From contig LUQO01000078.1 in assembly GCA_001627865.1 (NCBI GenBank), positions 1 through 35,575 on the forward strand: a stretch of DNA of 35,575 nucleotides, given 5' to 3'. This DNA comes from SAR324 cluster bacterium REDSEA-S27_B3. GTDB taxonomy: Bacteria > SAR324 > NAC60-12. Both the position numbers and the translations under genes were made by a program. Under the pieces are notes generated by a model. The model worked only from the letters and a program-made list of their open reading frames with translations. It was not told the DNA's origin and did not search any database. Shown in pieces: positions 26,825 to 33,803 of the stretch (the stretch's first letter is position 1; each line of letters opens with the position of its first letter).

Positions 26825-28444
26825 TCAGCCCATCCACCAGCGCTCGGCGCTTTTGTGGCCGTCGAATTCCCAGTTGGAGGCGACGTTGGCCGCACGCTTT
26901 ACGCCATCCGAACTGGCGTGTCCATAGGCGGAGAAGATCGGGATGATCACGCTGCAATTGTCGTGGACAATGCGCTGCATCTCCACATACATATTGCGTC
27001 GCTTGGCATCGTCCAGTTCCGCACGGGCTTGCACAAGCAGTTCCTCAAACCGCTTGTTGACGAAGTTTGTCTCCGACCATCCGGTGGCAATGGCGTTTTC
27101 GGAATAGACCTGGCTGAACATCCAGTCCTCCGTGGGCCGTCCACCCCAGTAGGAGGCCACCCAGGAATCCTTGAGCCAAGTGTTCGACCAGTAGCCGTCA
27201 TCGGGCTTGCGCACGATCTCGATGTTGATGCCCGCCGGACGTGCGGTTTCCGCAAACAAGACCCCTGCGTCATCAGAATCCTGAAACGCGGTATCTGCCA
27301 CCGAAAGCTTGAGGTTGATCGAGGACAGCCCGGCCTTCTTCATGTAATACTTGGCCTTGTCAAGGTCATACTCGCGCTGCGGGATTTCGGACTCCGAGGC
27401 GCGGTAGCGATTGGCGGGGCCGATGGGAATGTCGTTGCCAAGCGCGGCGTGTCCGAACCAGATCTTGTCCAGCCACTCCTGACGGTTGATGGCGTTCTTG
27501 AGGGCCATCACGAGGTTGTTGTTCCCAAACGGGTCGCGGTCGCTCAGCATCGGCAGCGTGCAGTGCTGGTTGCCGTTGGTGAAGAAGACCTCGATGCCCG
27601 ACTTGCGGCCCAGCCGTGCGGCGGTACTCAGGTTCGGCGAGGTGATCACGTCAAGCTCCCCGGTGATGAGGCCGTTCTCCCGTGCCGTGGTGTCGGCGAT
27701 GAAGAGCGTCTCCACCGAGTCGAAATGCGCCCGCCCATACTTCCAGTAATTCGGATTGCGCGAAGTCAGGGTGCGCACCCCCGGATCGAAGTTCTCCAGC
27801 TTGTAGCCCCCGGTGCCGATGCCGGATTGCCAGTCAATCGTGCCGTCCGCATTCGCAGGGCAGATGCCCAAGTGGTAGTCCGTGAGCAGGAACGGGAAGT
27901 CGGCGTTGGAGCCTTCCAGCTTCATGACCACTCGGTTTTTGCCGTCGGCCTTTATCTGCTTGATCTGCGAGACAATGCCCTTGGCTCCAGATTTGGTCTT
28001 CTCGCCCAAGTGGTGCTGGATGGACGCGACCACGTCGTTGGCGACCAGCGAGCGTCCGTTGTGGAACTCCACGCCCTTGCGCAGGTTGAAGACCCACGCC
28101 TGTCCGTCGGAGGTGTCCCACGACTCGGCAAGCTCCTGGATCAGTTGGTTGTTCTCGTCAATCTCGGTGAGGTTGTTGCGCAGCTGCCCCATGCCCACGT
28201 TGATCATGTAGGAGTCGAGGAAGGTCGCGGGATCGAGGCGGTCGCTCGACGAGCCTCCAGTCAATGCCTGACGCAGAGTACCGCCTCTTTTTGGCGAAGC
28301 TGCCATAACTGTTGACGCAGTCAAAAGCTCATTAGCCGCCACTGCGGAAATTCCCAGAGCCCCCATTACCTTGAGGAAATCCCTTCTATTGATGCGCCCG
28401 TCACGATGCATCTGCTGAAGTGTTTTAACTTCTTTCATGTTCAC
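26825..28444 (-). CDS. Tat-exported ABC transporter solute-binding protein (SBP family 5), copy 2
   Basis: 539 residues. The first roughly 45 residues nearly repeat copy 1: MKEVKTLQQMHRDG, NRRDFLKVMGALG, SAVAANELL. Twin-arginine export is therefore expected. The mature protein is family 5: WVFNLRKGVEFHNGRSLVANDVVAS at about 118-142 and YDLDKAKYYMKKAGL. No permease or ATPase follows; the next genes are YdhR-like, amidinotransferase and M20. Thus it probably shares the permease/ATPase of the neighbouring operon. The DNA for the signal part resembles copy 1 and is AT-rich, whereas the mature part (from about 28290 leftward) is GC-rich, suggesting a chimera. Start ATG 28444 follows GGAG five bases upstream; an in-frame ATG two codons later (28438) corresponds to the start of copy 1. 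Confidence 0.92.
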   Translation of the reverse strand: MNMKEVKTLQQMHRDGRINRRDFLKVMGALGISAVAANELLTASTVMAASPKRGGTLRQALTGGSSSDRLDPATFLDSYMINVGMGQLRNNLTEIDENNQLIQELAESWDTSDGQAWVFNLRKGVEFHNGRSLVANDVVASIQHHLGEKTKSGAKGIVSQIKQIKADGKNRVVMKLEGSNADFPFLLTDYHLGICPANADGTIDWQSGIGTGGYKLENFDPGVRTLTSRNPNYWKYGRAHFDSVETLFIADTTARENGLITGELDVITSPNLSTAARLGRKSGIEVFFTNGNQHCTLPMLSDRDPFGNNNLVMALKNAINRQEWLDKIWFGHAALGNDIPIGPANRYRASESEIPQREYDLDKAKYYMKKAGLSSINLKLSVADTAFQDSDDAGVLFAETARPAGINIEIVRKPDDGYWSNTWLKDSWVASYWGGRPTEDWMFSQVYSENAIATGWSETNFVNKRFEELLVQARAELDDAKRRNMYVEMQRIVHDNCSVIIPIFSAYGHASSDGVKRAANVASNWEFDGHKSAERWWMG

Positions 28445-28715
28445 TCCTTCTCTTATTTGATTGGAATTATTTAGGTGTGAAGTAACATAACTGATTTAAT
28501 GAACCAAACCAGAAATAATCACATACTATTTGATATATTATTCTTCCCTCTCACAAGAGAAGATTTTGAAACTTACTGTTGAGTAACACCATTCTGCAAC
28601 ACAACTGGAACGGTACCATTCTCTTGGGAATTCCATGTACTTTTTGAAAAACCGCTGATTGAATGTTTGTTCCATTAAGCGCACTCATGCTAAACATGAA
28701 TAAAAATTATGTCAA
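28445..28715 (-). promoter_or_regulatory. promoter and long 5' leader of binding-protein operon 2
   Basis: Minus-strand -35 TTGACA (28710-28715), spacer 17, -10 TAGCAT (28687-28692), and predicted start near 28680 giving about 236 nt of leader. Conserved with the leader of copy 1: GGGAATTCCATGT (28626-28638), ACAACTGGAACGGTA (28601-28615), a CTCT-loop-AGAG hairpin (28548-28559), and ACTGATTTA (28490-28498), plus the ribosome binding site context. The order and distances from the ATG are nearly the same in both copies. Confidence 0.7.
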
Positions 28716-28893
28716 CAATTAATTAAGTAATTATTTGTAGAAAGTTCAATCGTACATGAATTCTACATATTTTAATCATTTCCTGTATGCACAACTATGA
28801 TCAGTAATAAAAAAATGTAAACTTTTCATAATATTTATTTTGGGCTTTTCAGTAAGAATCATCATTGAAATTTAATAAATATTAGCATTTCCC

Positions 28894-28945
28894 TTGACAC
28901 AATGGTTTTAAAGTGGTAAATGATATAGTACTAAATCAATACTAT
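28894..28945 (+). promoter_or_regulatory. candidate promoter/operator upstream of iscU
   Basis: A perfect -35 TTGACA (28894-28899) has a poor -10 (TAAATG at a 17-base spacing). Immediately after is the inverted repeat ATAGTA-9 bases-TACTAT (28925-28945), with a further TACTAT at 28961. The repeat overlies the expected transcription start and could bind a repressor. An iron-sulfur regulator would be natural, but no known consensus is evident. The rest of 28716-29040 is AT-rich with nothing else assignable. Confidence 0.35.
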
Positions 28946-29040
28946 TTAATTATTTATGTGTACTATATTTTGAAAACCATTAAACCAATTTTAAATGTTA
29001 ACAAAATAGTTTAATATTATCAGCAATCAAGAGGATATTT

Positions 29041-29421
29041 ATGGCTTACAGCGAAAAAGTAATTGACCATTACAAAGATCCACGAAACGTCGGAAGTTTC
29101 AACAAAGAAGAGGATGGTGTGGGAACAGGGCTGGTTGGAGCACCTGAATGCGGAGATGTTATGAAACTGCAGATCAAAGTAGAAAATGATCAAATCGTGG
29201 ATGCCAAGTTTAAAACATTTGGCTGCGGATCGGCAATCGCCAGTTCCAGCCTGGCGACTGAATGGGTGAAAGGGAAAAATGTGGATGAGGCAATGGCTAT
29301 TCAGAATACTGAAATCGTTGAAGAACTTTCACTTCCTCCTGTAAAGATTCATTGTTCTGTACTTGCAGAGGATGCAATCAAGGCAGCAATCAATGATTAT
29401 AAGAGTCGTAAGCAATCATAA
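29041..29421 (+). CDS. iscU: Fe-S cluster scaffold protein IscU
   Basis: 126 residues, the normal size for IscU. The three ligands are in the expected places: Cys37 in GAPECGDVM, Cys62 in TFGCGSAIASSS and Cys105 in LPPVKIHCS, along with Asp39. The LPPVK motif is the binding site for the HscA chaperone in the Isc system. It assembles [2Fe-2S] clusters for transfer to target proteins; cytoplasmic. Ribosome binding site GAGG lies before the ATG. No iscS, iscA, hscAB or fdx genes are adjacent; only the DUF6494 gene 22 bases downstream and an Nfu-like gene further on. Confidence 0.92.
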   Translation: MAYSEKVIDHYKDPRNVGSFNKEEDGVGTGLVGAPECGDVMKLQIKVENDQIVDAKFKTFGCGSAIASSSLATEWVKGKNVDEAMAIQNTEIVEELSLPPVKIHCSVLAEDAIKAAINDYKSRKQS

Positions 29422-29443
29422 CAAATAAACAGGAGAACACACG

Positions 29444-29650
29444 ATGGACGAAGAAGTATTAAACATTCAGGTACGCAAATTTCTCAAGAAAGTGGGTGTT
29501 CAGTCACAGCGTGAAATTGAAGACGCTGTAAAAGAACAGCTTAAGAAAGGCGCTCTCTCAGGAACAGAAAAACTGGATGCCTCCATGCTGCTTGAAGTAC
29601 CGGAAATTGGACTTAAAGTATCAATTGAAGGGAAAATAGAAATTGAGTAA
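29444..29650 (+). CDS. DUF6494 family small protein
   Basis: 68 residues with pattern NIQVRKFLKKVGVQSQREIEDAV, then LKKGALSGTEKLDAS and an alternating beta-like C-terminus GLKVSIEGKIEIE. I recognise this as DUF6494, of unknown function. No cysteines, no signal, no membrane segment. Preceded by AGGAG and only 22 bases after iscU, so it is likely co-transcribed and possibly linked to iron-sulfur work, which is inference from position. Confidence 0.75.
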   Translation: MDEEVLNIQVRKFLKKVGVQSQREIEDAVKEQLKKGALSGTEKLDASMLLEVPEIGLKVSIEGKIEIE

Positions 29651-29700
29651 TGTACTGATAATATTACTTATTAAATTTATACAGCACATTAAACAATAAA

Positions 29701-29733
29701 GATGAAAACGTAAAAGTTGTTATTGTAATTATT
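29701..29733 (+). repeat. short direct repeat, left copy
   Basis: Begins GATGAAAACGTAAA and ends AATTATT. Its partner lies at 30752-30785 in the same orientation; aligned over 34 columns they differ at three positions and one gap. The pair flanks the Nfu-like gene. Confidence 0.6.
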
Positions 29734-29798
29734 TCCATCTACATCATAAACAATCACTAAGTAAATTATTTCGAAATCACCAATTTTATCAGCTGAAA

Positions 29799-30725
29799 AT
29801 GTTTAAATTTACAGATATATCTGACAAAGACAACGAATTTGATCCACAGGAACATTTGCTCTCACCCAAAAAGTTTTTTGAATTACGAAGAACCACAAAG
29901 AAAGTATTTGTCTTCGATTTGAGAAGTGCAGAAGAATTTGAAAAATCTCATCTTCCCGGAGCACATAATCTCCCTTACCAGCATTTTGAAGACTCCATTT
30001 ACCAAATGCCTTTTACCGGGGATATTATGTTATATGGTGATAACCAGACAGAATCATTCTCAGCCGCTGAGATTCTTTACGATAACGGGTTTGATACATT
30101 TTATTTCATAGAATCATACGAATCCTTACTTGCTGGAGTTGACGATTCTTTCGTCCAAATCAGCACGGAGGCCGAGAATTATATTTTGGAACAACTTGAT
30201 TCATCTTCAGGAAAAACTCAAGGAATTGAAATAATTGTGGATTCAAAAACAGACCGTAAGGCAAACTACAGCATCCAGTTTGTTGATTATTCAGATACTG
30301 CTTCTGAAAAAATATTAATTGATCTGAAAAAATTCATTGTTTTTGTTTCAAAAGAAGGTGTTCCGTACATTGAAGGAACAGAAATAGAAATAAATGAAGA
30401 TGGCGAACTTACCGCATTCAATCCAAATATGTCAATCACAAAACTCAGCGGTTCTGTTGAAGAGCAAATTCAGCATGTTCTGGATGAAGAGGTTAATCCA
30501 ATGGTAGCCTCTCATGGAGGTGTTGTCAGCCTGCTTGAAGTCAAGGACAATAACGCCTATCTTGAATTTGGAGGAGGATGTCAGGGATGCGGAATGATAG
30601 ATGTTACACTGAAGCAGGGAGTTGAGGTGATGATCAGGGAGCAGGTCCCTGAAATTGAAGCAATCTATGACATTACTGACCACGCTGAAGGTGATAACCC
30701 TTACTACCAGCCTTCAGCGAAATAA
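29799..30725 (+). CDS. rhodanese-like / NifU C-terminal (Nfu) fusion protein
   Basis: 308 residues in three parts. Residues about 20-112 form a rhodanese-like domain (VFVFDLRSAEEFEKSHLPGAHNLPY), but the active-site loop reads MLYGDNQTESFSAAE with Gly80 where sulfurtransferases have Cys, so it should not carry sulfur. Residues about 122-210 resemble the A-type/HesB-like domain of NfuA (IEIIVDSKTDRKANYS, FIVFVSKEGVPYIEGTEIEI) without its cysteines. Residues about 215-295 are a NifU C-terminal domain with GGGCQGCGM (Cys261, Cys264), the [4Fe-4S]-bridging CxxC of Nfu proteins. The likely role is carrying an Fe-S cluster from scaffold to targets. It lies just after iscU-DUF6494 and is flanked by direct repeats. 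No clear ribosome binding site is seen. Confidence 0.85.
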   Translation: MFKFTDISDKDNEFDPQEHLLSPKKFFELRRTTKKVFVFDLRSAEEFEKSHLPGAHNLPYQHFEDSIYQMPFTGDIMLYGDNQTESFSAAEILYDNGFDTFYFIESYESLLAGVDDSFVQISTEAENYILEQLDSSSGKTQGIEIIVDSKTDRKANYSIQFVDYSDTASEKILIDLKKFIVFVSKEGVPYIEGTEIEINEDGELTAFNPNMSITKLSGSVEEQIQHVLDEEVNPMVASHGGVVSLLEVKDNNAYLEFGGGCQGCGMIDVTLKQGVEVMIREQVPEIEAIYDITDHAEGDNPYYQPSAK

Positions 30726-30751
30726 GTATTTTTAACTGCTAAGCGTTATTT

Positions 30752-30785
30752 GATGAAAACGTAAATAGTTGTGATTTTGATTATT
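30752..30785 (+). repeat. short direct repeat, right copy
   Basis: Begins GATGAAAACGTAAATAG; same orientation as the left copy at 29701-29733. Located 26 bases after the Nfu-like stop codon. Confidence 0.6.
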
Positions 30786-30868
30786 ATACGTCTTCATGGT
30801 ATTAATGCTGTAAACAGTAAAAAGAGTCCCGCAATTTTTGCTAACCTTTTTTGAAAATGGGTTGAATT

Positions 30869-31468
30869 CTGAAAAAGCTACACCGCCCTGACCTTTTCGG
30901 CTGGTCTGTCTTTAATGAAGAACGAAACATTGATTTTCATGGAACATTGTGGGTAAATCCCGCAGGCAATGTCCTGATAGACCCCCTTGTATTAAATGAG
31001 CATGATGAAAATCATCTGGATAGTCTAGGCGGCGCTGCACATCTGATAATCACAAACTCAGATCATGTACGGGACTCAGAGAAAATATTACTGTTTACCG
31101 GGGCAAAATGCTGGGGACCTGCTGCGGAAAAAGAACAGTTTCCTTTTGAATGTGATGGATGGCTGGAAGATGGAGACAATCCGGTAGATGGCATCGAGGT
31201 GTTTTGCCTCAACGGCTCCAAAACTCCCGGAGAACTAGCTATCGTGATCGAAAAAACTACACTTGTTACCGGAGACCTTATCAGGGCTCATGAAGGAGGC
31301 AGGCTCTGCATGCTGCCTGATGCTAAACTGAAAAACAGGGAAGCCGCTGTTGAATCAATAAAAAGGATTGCCGTATTGAAAGAAGTTCAAGCTGTTGTTC
31401 CCGGAGACGGCTGGCCGATCTTTAAAAATGGACATGACGCCCTTTTGGAACTGGCTGGCGAGCTCTGA
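30869..31468 (+). CDS. degenerate metallo-beta-lactamase-fold protein with unclear start
   Basis: About 199 residues if begun at the CTG at 30869; the first standard start is TTG 30947 (173 residues), but the intervening frame reads LHRPDLFGWSVFNEERNIDF, which looks like real protein and resembles the N-termini of related MBL-fold proteins. In the same frame, ATG 30857 is followed at its third codon by TGA (30863). Fold hints: GTLWVNPAGNVLIDP, LIITNSDHVRDS where canonical enzymes have HxHxDH, and ELAIVIEKTTLVTGDLI, VVPGDGW. Most metal ligands are missing, so it may be non-catalytic. Stop TGA at 31466. The function is not known. The convergent ATP-grasp gene follows. Confidence 0.65.
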   Translation: MKKLHRPDLFGWSVFNEERNIDFHGTLWVNPAGNVLIDPLVLNEHDENHLDSLGGAAHLIITNSDHVRDSEKILLFTGAKCWGPAAEKEQFPFECDGWLEDGDNPVDGIEVFCLNGSKTPGELAIVIEKTTLVTGDLIRAHEGGRLCMLPDAKLKNREAAVESIKRIAVLKEVQAVVPGDGWPIFKNGHDALLELAGEL

Positions 31469-31514
31469 AAAATCCGGAAGTGAAATCCTTCATGATAGGT
31501 CAAATCACGAGAAA

Positions 31515-32765
31515 TCAGGTATCCTCAGTAACAACTTCAATTTTTGACCAGGCATTTTTCAGGTCTTTTATCACCATTTCCTGATTTTTCCCTTCCGCAA
31601 ACAAAAAACCCAGATAACGATCACCTTTAGGCAGCGGATCAAGCATCTCTCCTGGTTTGATCGTTATTTGCAGGTCTGTTATTCCATCCACGGAAATAGC
31701 TTCTTCAACTCCTCGCATTTCCTTTAATTTGCCGCTATTTTTAATAGGCATCATCATTACACCTTTTGCAGTATCACTGAGATTCGATTTCTCAATATTT
31801 CTGCCAAGTGAGGAGCGTAATATTAATTCTTCCAGACTCATACCACCTTGAAATTCCAGGATTTTAGAGCACATTCCACCTATGCTTCTGGAAGCGCATT
31901 CAAGAATATAATTCCCATTACTGTTTATTCTCACTTCTATGTGTACCGGCCCCTTGACAATCCCCAGCGTTTCCATGGCTTGCTGGGCAGTTTCATACAG
32001 GGATGATTGCATTGATCCTGACAATGTAGTGGGTGTAACAAAAATAGTTTCCTCAAAAGTTGGGCCTTCGAGAGGTTCCGGCTTGTCAAAAATTGCCAGG
32101 ATTTTCAGCTTGCCTTGAGAAACTATCCCTTCTATGGATACTTCATTGCCTGGTATATACTCCTCAACCATAATATAATTTGCCTCTTCACCTCCCCGCT
32201 TTTTGATTTTCTTCTGTGAAAGCAGATCTGTCAAGATTTGGAAACCTTCTTTGAACTCCTGCTCATTATTCACTCGCAGGACTCCCTGGCTTGCGGAAAG
32301 AAAAGTAGGTTTGATTACACATGGAAAGTTTATTTCTTCAATAATATCGTCAGGCAGTTTTTCAATTGAAAAACTCCTGAACCAGGGACAATTCATTCGG
32401 GCTTTTTTCAATTCAAAACGCATTAATAATTTGTTTTTGGTCCGCATGACTGACTCGATAGAATTGTGTTCAATTCCAAGGTATTGACTAAAAATGGCAG
32501 CCAAAAGAATGGATTCCTCATCAACACCGATCACTGCCATCAAATTAAAGCGGTCTGACCATTCACTTATTTCATCCAATTTTTCTGTCCAGTGATCAAA
32601 ATTCATTGTTATTATGTTATCCGGGAATTGATCACTGAAAACCTGGGAATTGTCTGTGACCACCAGAATTTTCAGATCAAGCTTATCAGCCGCATTCATG
32701 AATGCGTTTGATCTGTAACTGGCAGATGGTATGATGAGAATTACTGCGATGGAAGTTTTGTCCAC
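31515..32765 (-). CDS. ATP-grasp ligase (L-amino-acid ligase/carnosine-synthase type)
   Basis: 416 residues of the ATP-grasp superfamily. N-terminal domain (1-110) begins IAVILIIPSASYRS; the ATP-grasp core has MRTKNKLLMRFELKKARMN, NFPCVIKPTFLSASQGVLRV, MVEEYIPGNEVSIEGIV and ILECASRSIGGMCSKIL, in which Glu and Arg are the ATP/Mg and substrate residues. The C-terminal domain (about 330-410) matches the extra domain of the BacD/carnosine-synthase-like ligases. These enzymes join a carboxylate to an amine by an acyl-phosphate, often making dipeptides. The start is a GTG at 32765 with AAAGG upstream. Product unknown; it could be a dipeptide or conjugated amino acid. Confidence 0.8.
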   Translation of the reverse strand: MDKTSIAVILIIPSASYRSNAFMNAADKLDLKILVVTDNSQVFSDQFPDNIITMNFDHWTEKLDEISEWSDRFNLMAVIGVDEESILLAAIFSQYLGIEHNSIESVMRTKNKLLMRFELKKARMNCPWFRSFSIEKLPDDIIEEINFPCVIKPTFLSASQGVLRVNNEQEFKEGFQILTDLLSQKKIKKRGGEEANYIMVEEYIPGNEVSIEGIVSQGKLKILAIFDKPEPLEGPTFEETIFVTPTTLSGSMQSSLYETAQQAMETLGIVKGPVHIEVRINSNGNYILECASRSIGGMCSKILEFQGGMSLEELILRSSLGRNIEKSNLSDTAKGVMMMPIKNSGKLKEMRGVEEAISVDGITDLQITIKPGEMLDPLPKGDRYLGFLFAEGKNQEMVIKDLKNAWSKIEVVTEDT

Positions 32766-32802
32766 CTGACAACCTTTTAGTAAAGCTGGGATTGAATGTA
32801 AG

Positions 32803-33246
32803 TTAAGAATATTTTTGCTGATCCTGATTAACTATCGCATTTTTTAGTTTTACAAGATGAGAAGAGTCACTCTTTTTCATGGCAGTCACGATCACTGGAT
32901 GAAGTAATTTCCAAAATCCTGTTGCTTCACATACTGCATCCAGCTTGATTAAAGTCCTATTGTTTTCAGATTCCAGAGAGTAAGTATAGGTAGCAGTAAC
33001 TCCACCCTGTGTTGATGTAAGCGCAATCATCTTTCCGGAATCTAATGCTGTCACCCGGGTTTCACGCTCCTTGCCTCTGGCAACAAAACTCAGGCGCGTC
33101 CCTGTTTTTATCGGACCGTCTGAAATCTGCTTCATCTGGTCAACACCTGTCATCCATTTGTCTGCTTTGTTGAAGTCTGTCAAAAAATCCCAAACAACCG
33201 CTTTAGGCTGATCAATTGTTTCCTTTACACTGAATCCTTTGCTCAT
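32803..33246 (-). CDS. SRPBCC-family (START-like) protein
   Basis: 147 residues. VVWDFLTDFNKADKWMTGVDQMK, then GTRLSFVARGKERETRVTALDSG and TYTYSLESENNRTLIKLDAVCEATGFWKLLHP follow the SRPBCC/polyketide-cyclase-like pattern of a hydrophobic ligand pocket closed by a long C-terminal helix. Role unknown, commonly lipid or ligand binding. Ribosome binding site AAGGAG sits a good distance before the ATG at 33246. Same strand as the ATP-grasp gene, which starts 37 bases downstream, so a two-gene operon is likely. Confidence 0.8.
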   Translation of the reverse strand: MSKGFSVKETIDQPKAVVWDFLTDFNKADKWMTGVDQMKQISDGPIKTGTRLSFVARGKERETRVTALDSGKMIALTSTQGGVTATYTYSLESENNRTLIKLDAVCEATGFWKLLHPVIVTAMKKSDSSHLVKLKNAIVNQDQQKYS

Positions 33247-33361
33247 TTGTTTTTCTCCTTATAAAATGTTTTTAATCGGAAATATGTGAACTTAATAAAT
33301 ACAAACAAAATTCGCAAATGAAAACCATAATACTTTTCAACCTGCAGTAAGGAGTAAATCT

Positions 33362-33682
33362 ATGTTTGCAGTAATATTTGAGGTTGAACCGGAAACAGGT
33401 CGTGCACAGGAATATTTTGATTTGGCTGCTGAATTACGTCCGGAACTGGAAAAGATAGACGGATTCATTTCCGTGGAGCGTTTCTCAAGCCTCTACCATG
33501 AGGGGAAATTTCTTTCTGTTTCATTCTGGAGGGATGAAGAATCCATAAAGCAATGGCGTGAGCATCAACTGCACAGAGAAGCCCAGCAAAAGGGTCGGGA
33601 TGAGATTTTCCGGGATTTCCGCATCCGAGTTGCCGAAGTTATCCGGGACTATGGAAACAAAGACATGGAAGAAGCTCCTTAA
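33362..33682 (+). CDS. antibiotic biosynthesis monooxygenase (ABM) family protein
   Basis: 106 residues of the dimeric alpha-beta-barrel. MFAVIFEVEPETGRAQEYFDLAAELRPELEKIDGFISVERF and FLSVSFWRDEESIKQWREHQLHREAQQKGR match the ABM domain, here with the typical GFxxxERF, SxWxDxES, W and HxxAQ elements. Enzyme or heme-degrading activity is possible but not certain, as many members have no known substrate. Good ribosome binding site AAGGAG seven bases before the ATG. Divergent from the SRPBCC gene. Confidence 0.82.
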   Translation: MFAVIFEVEPETGRAQEYFDLAAELRPELEKIDGFISVERFSSLYHEGKFLSVSFWRDEESIKQWREHQLHREAQQKGRDEIFRDFRIRVAEVIRDYGNKDMEEAP

Positions 33683-33803
33683 CTGTACAAAATTTCCGGT
33701 TCATATTAACAAGACTAGATAGACGTTGAAATTGCAGCAACTCAGTAATACAACATTTTGATATGAATAACAGTTAATTGTAATTCGTAATCGGTCTAAT
33801 AAA

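Noticed and set aside
26855-28315. Long plus-strand open frame (486 codons) opposite the second binding protein
   Set aside because: The minus-strand frame has a clear Tat signal and family 5 motifs; the plus-strand frame is a by-product of GC-rich codon structure with no recognisable domain.
28735-28777. TGTAGAA ... TTCTACA inverted repeat upstream of the second binding-protein promoter
   Set aside because: Seven-base arms with a long spacer in AT-rich DNA are expected by chance, and there is no equivalent upstream of copy 1.
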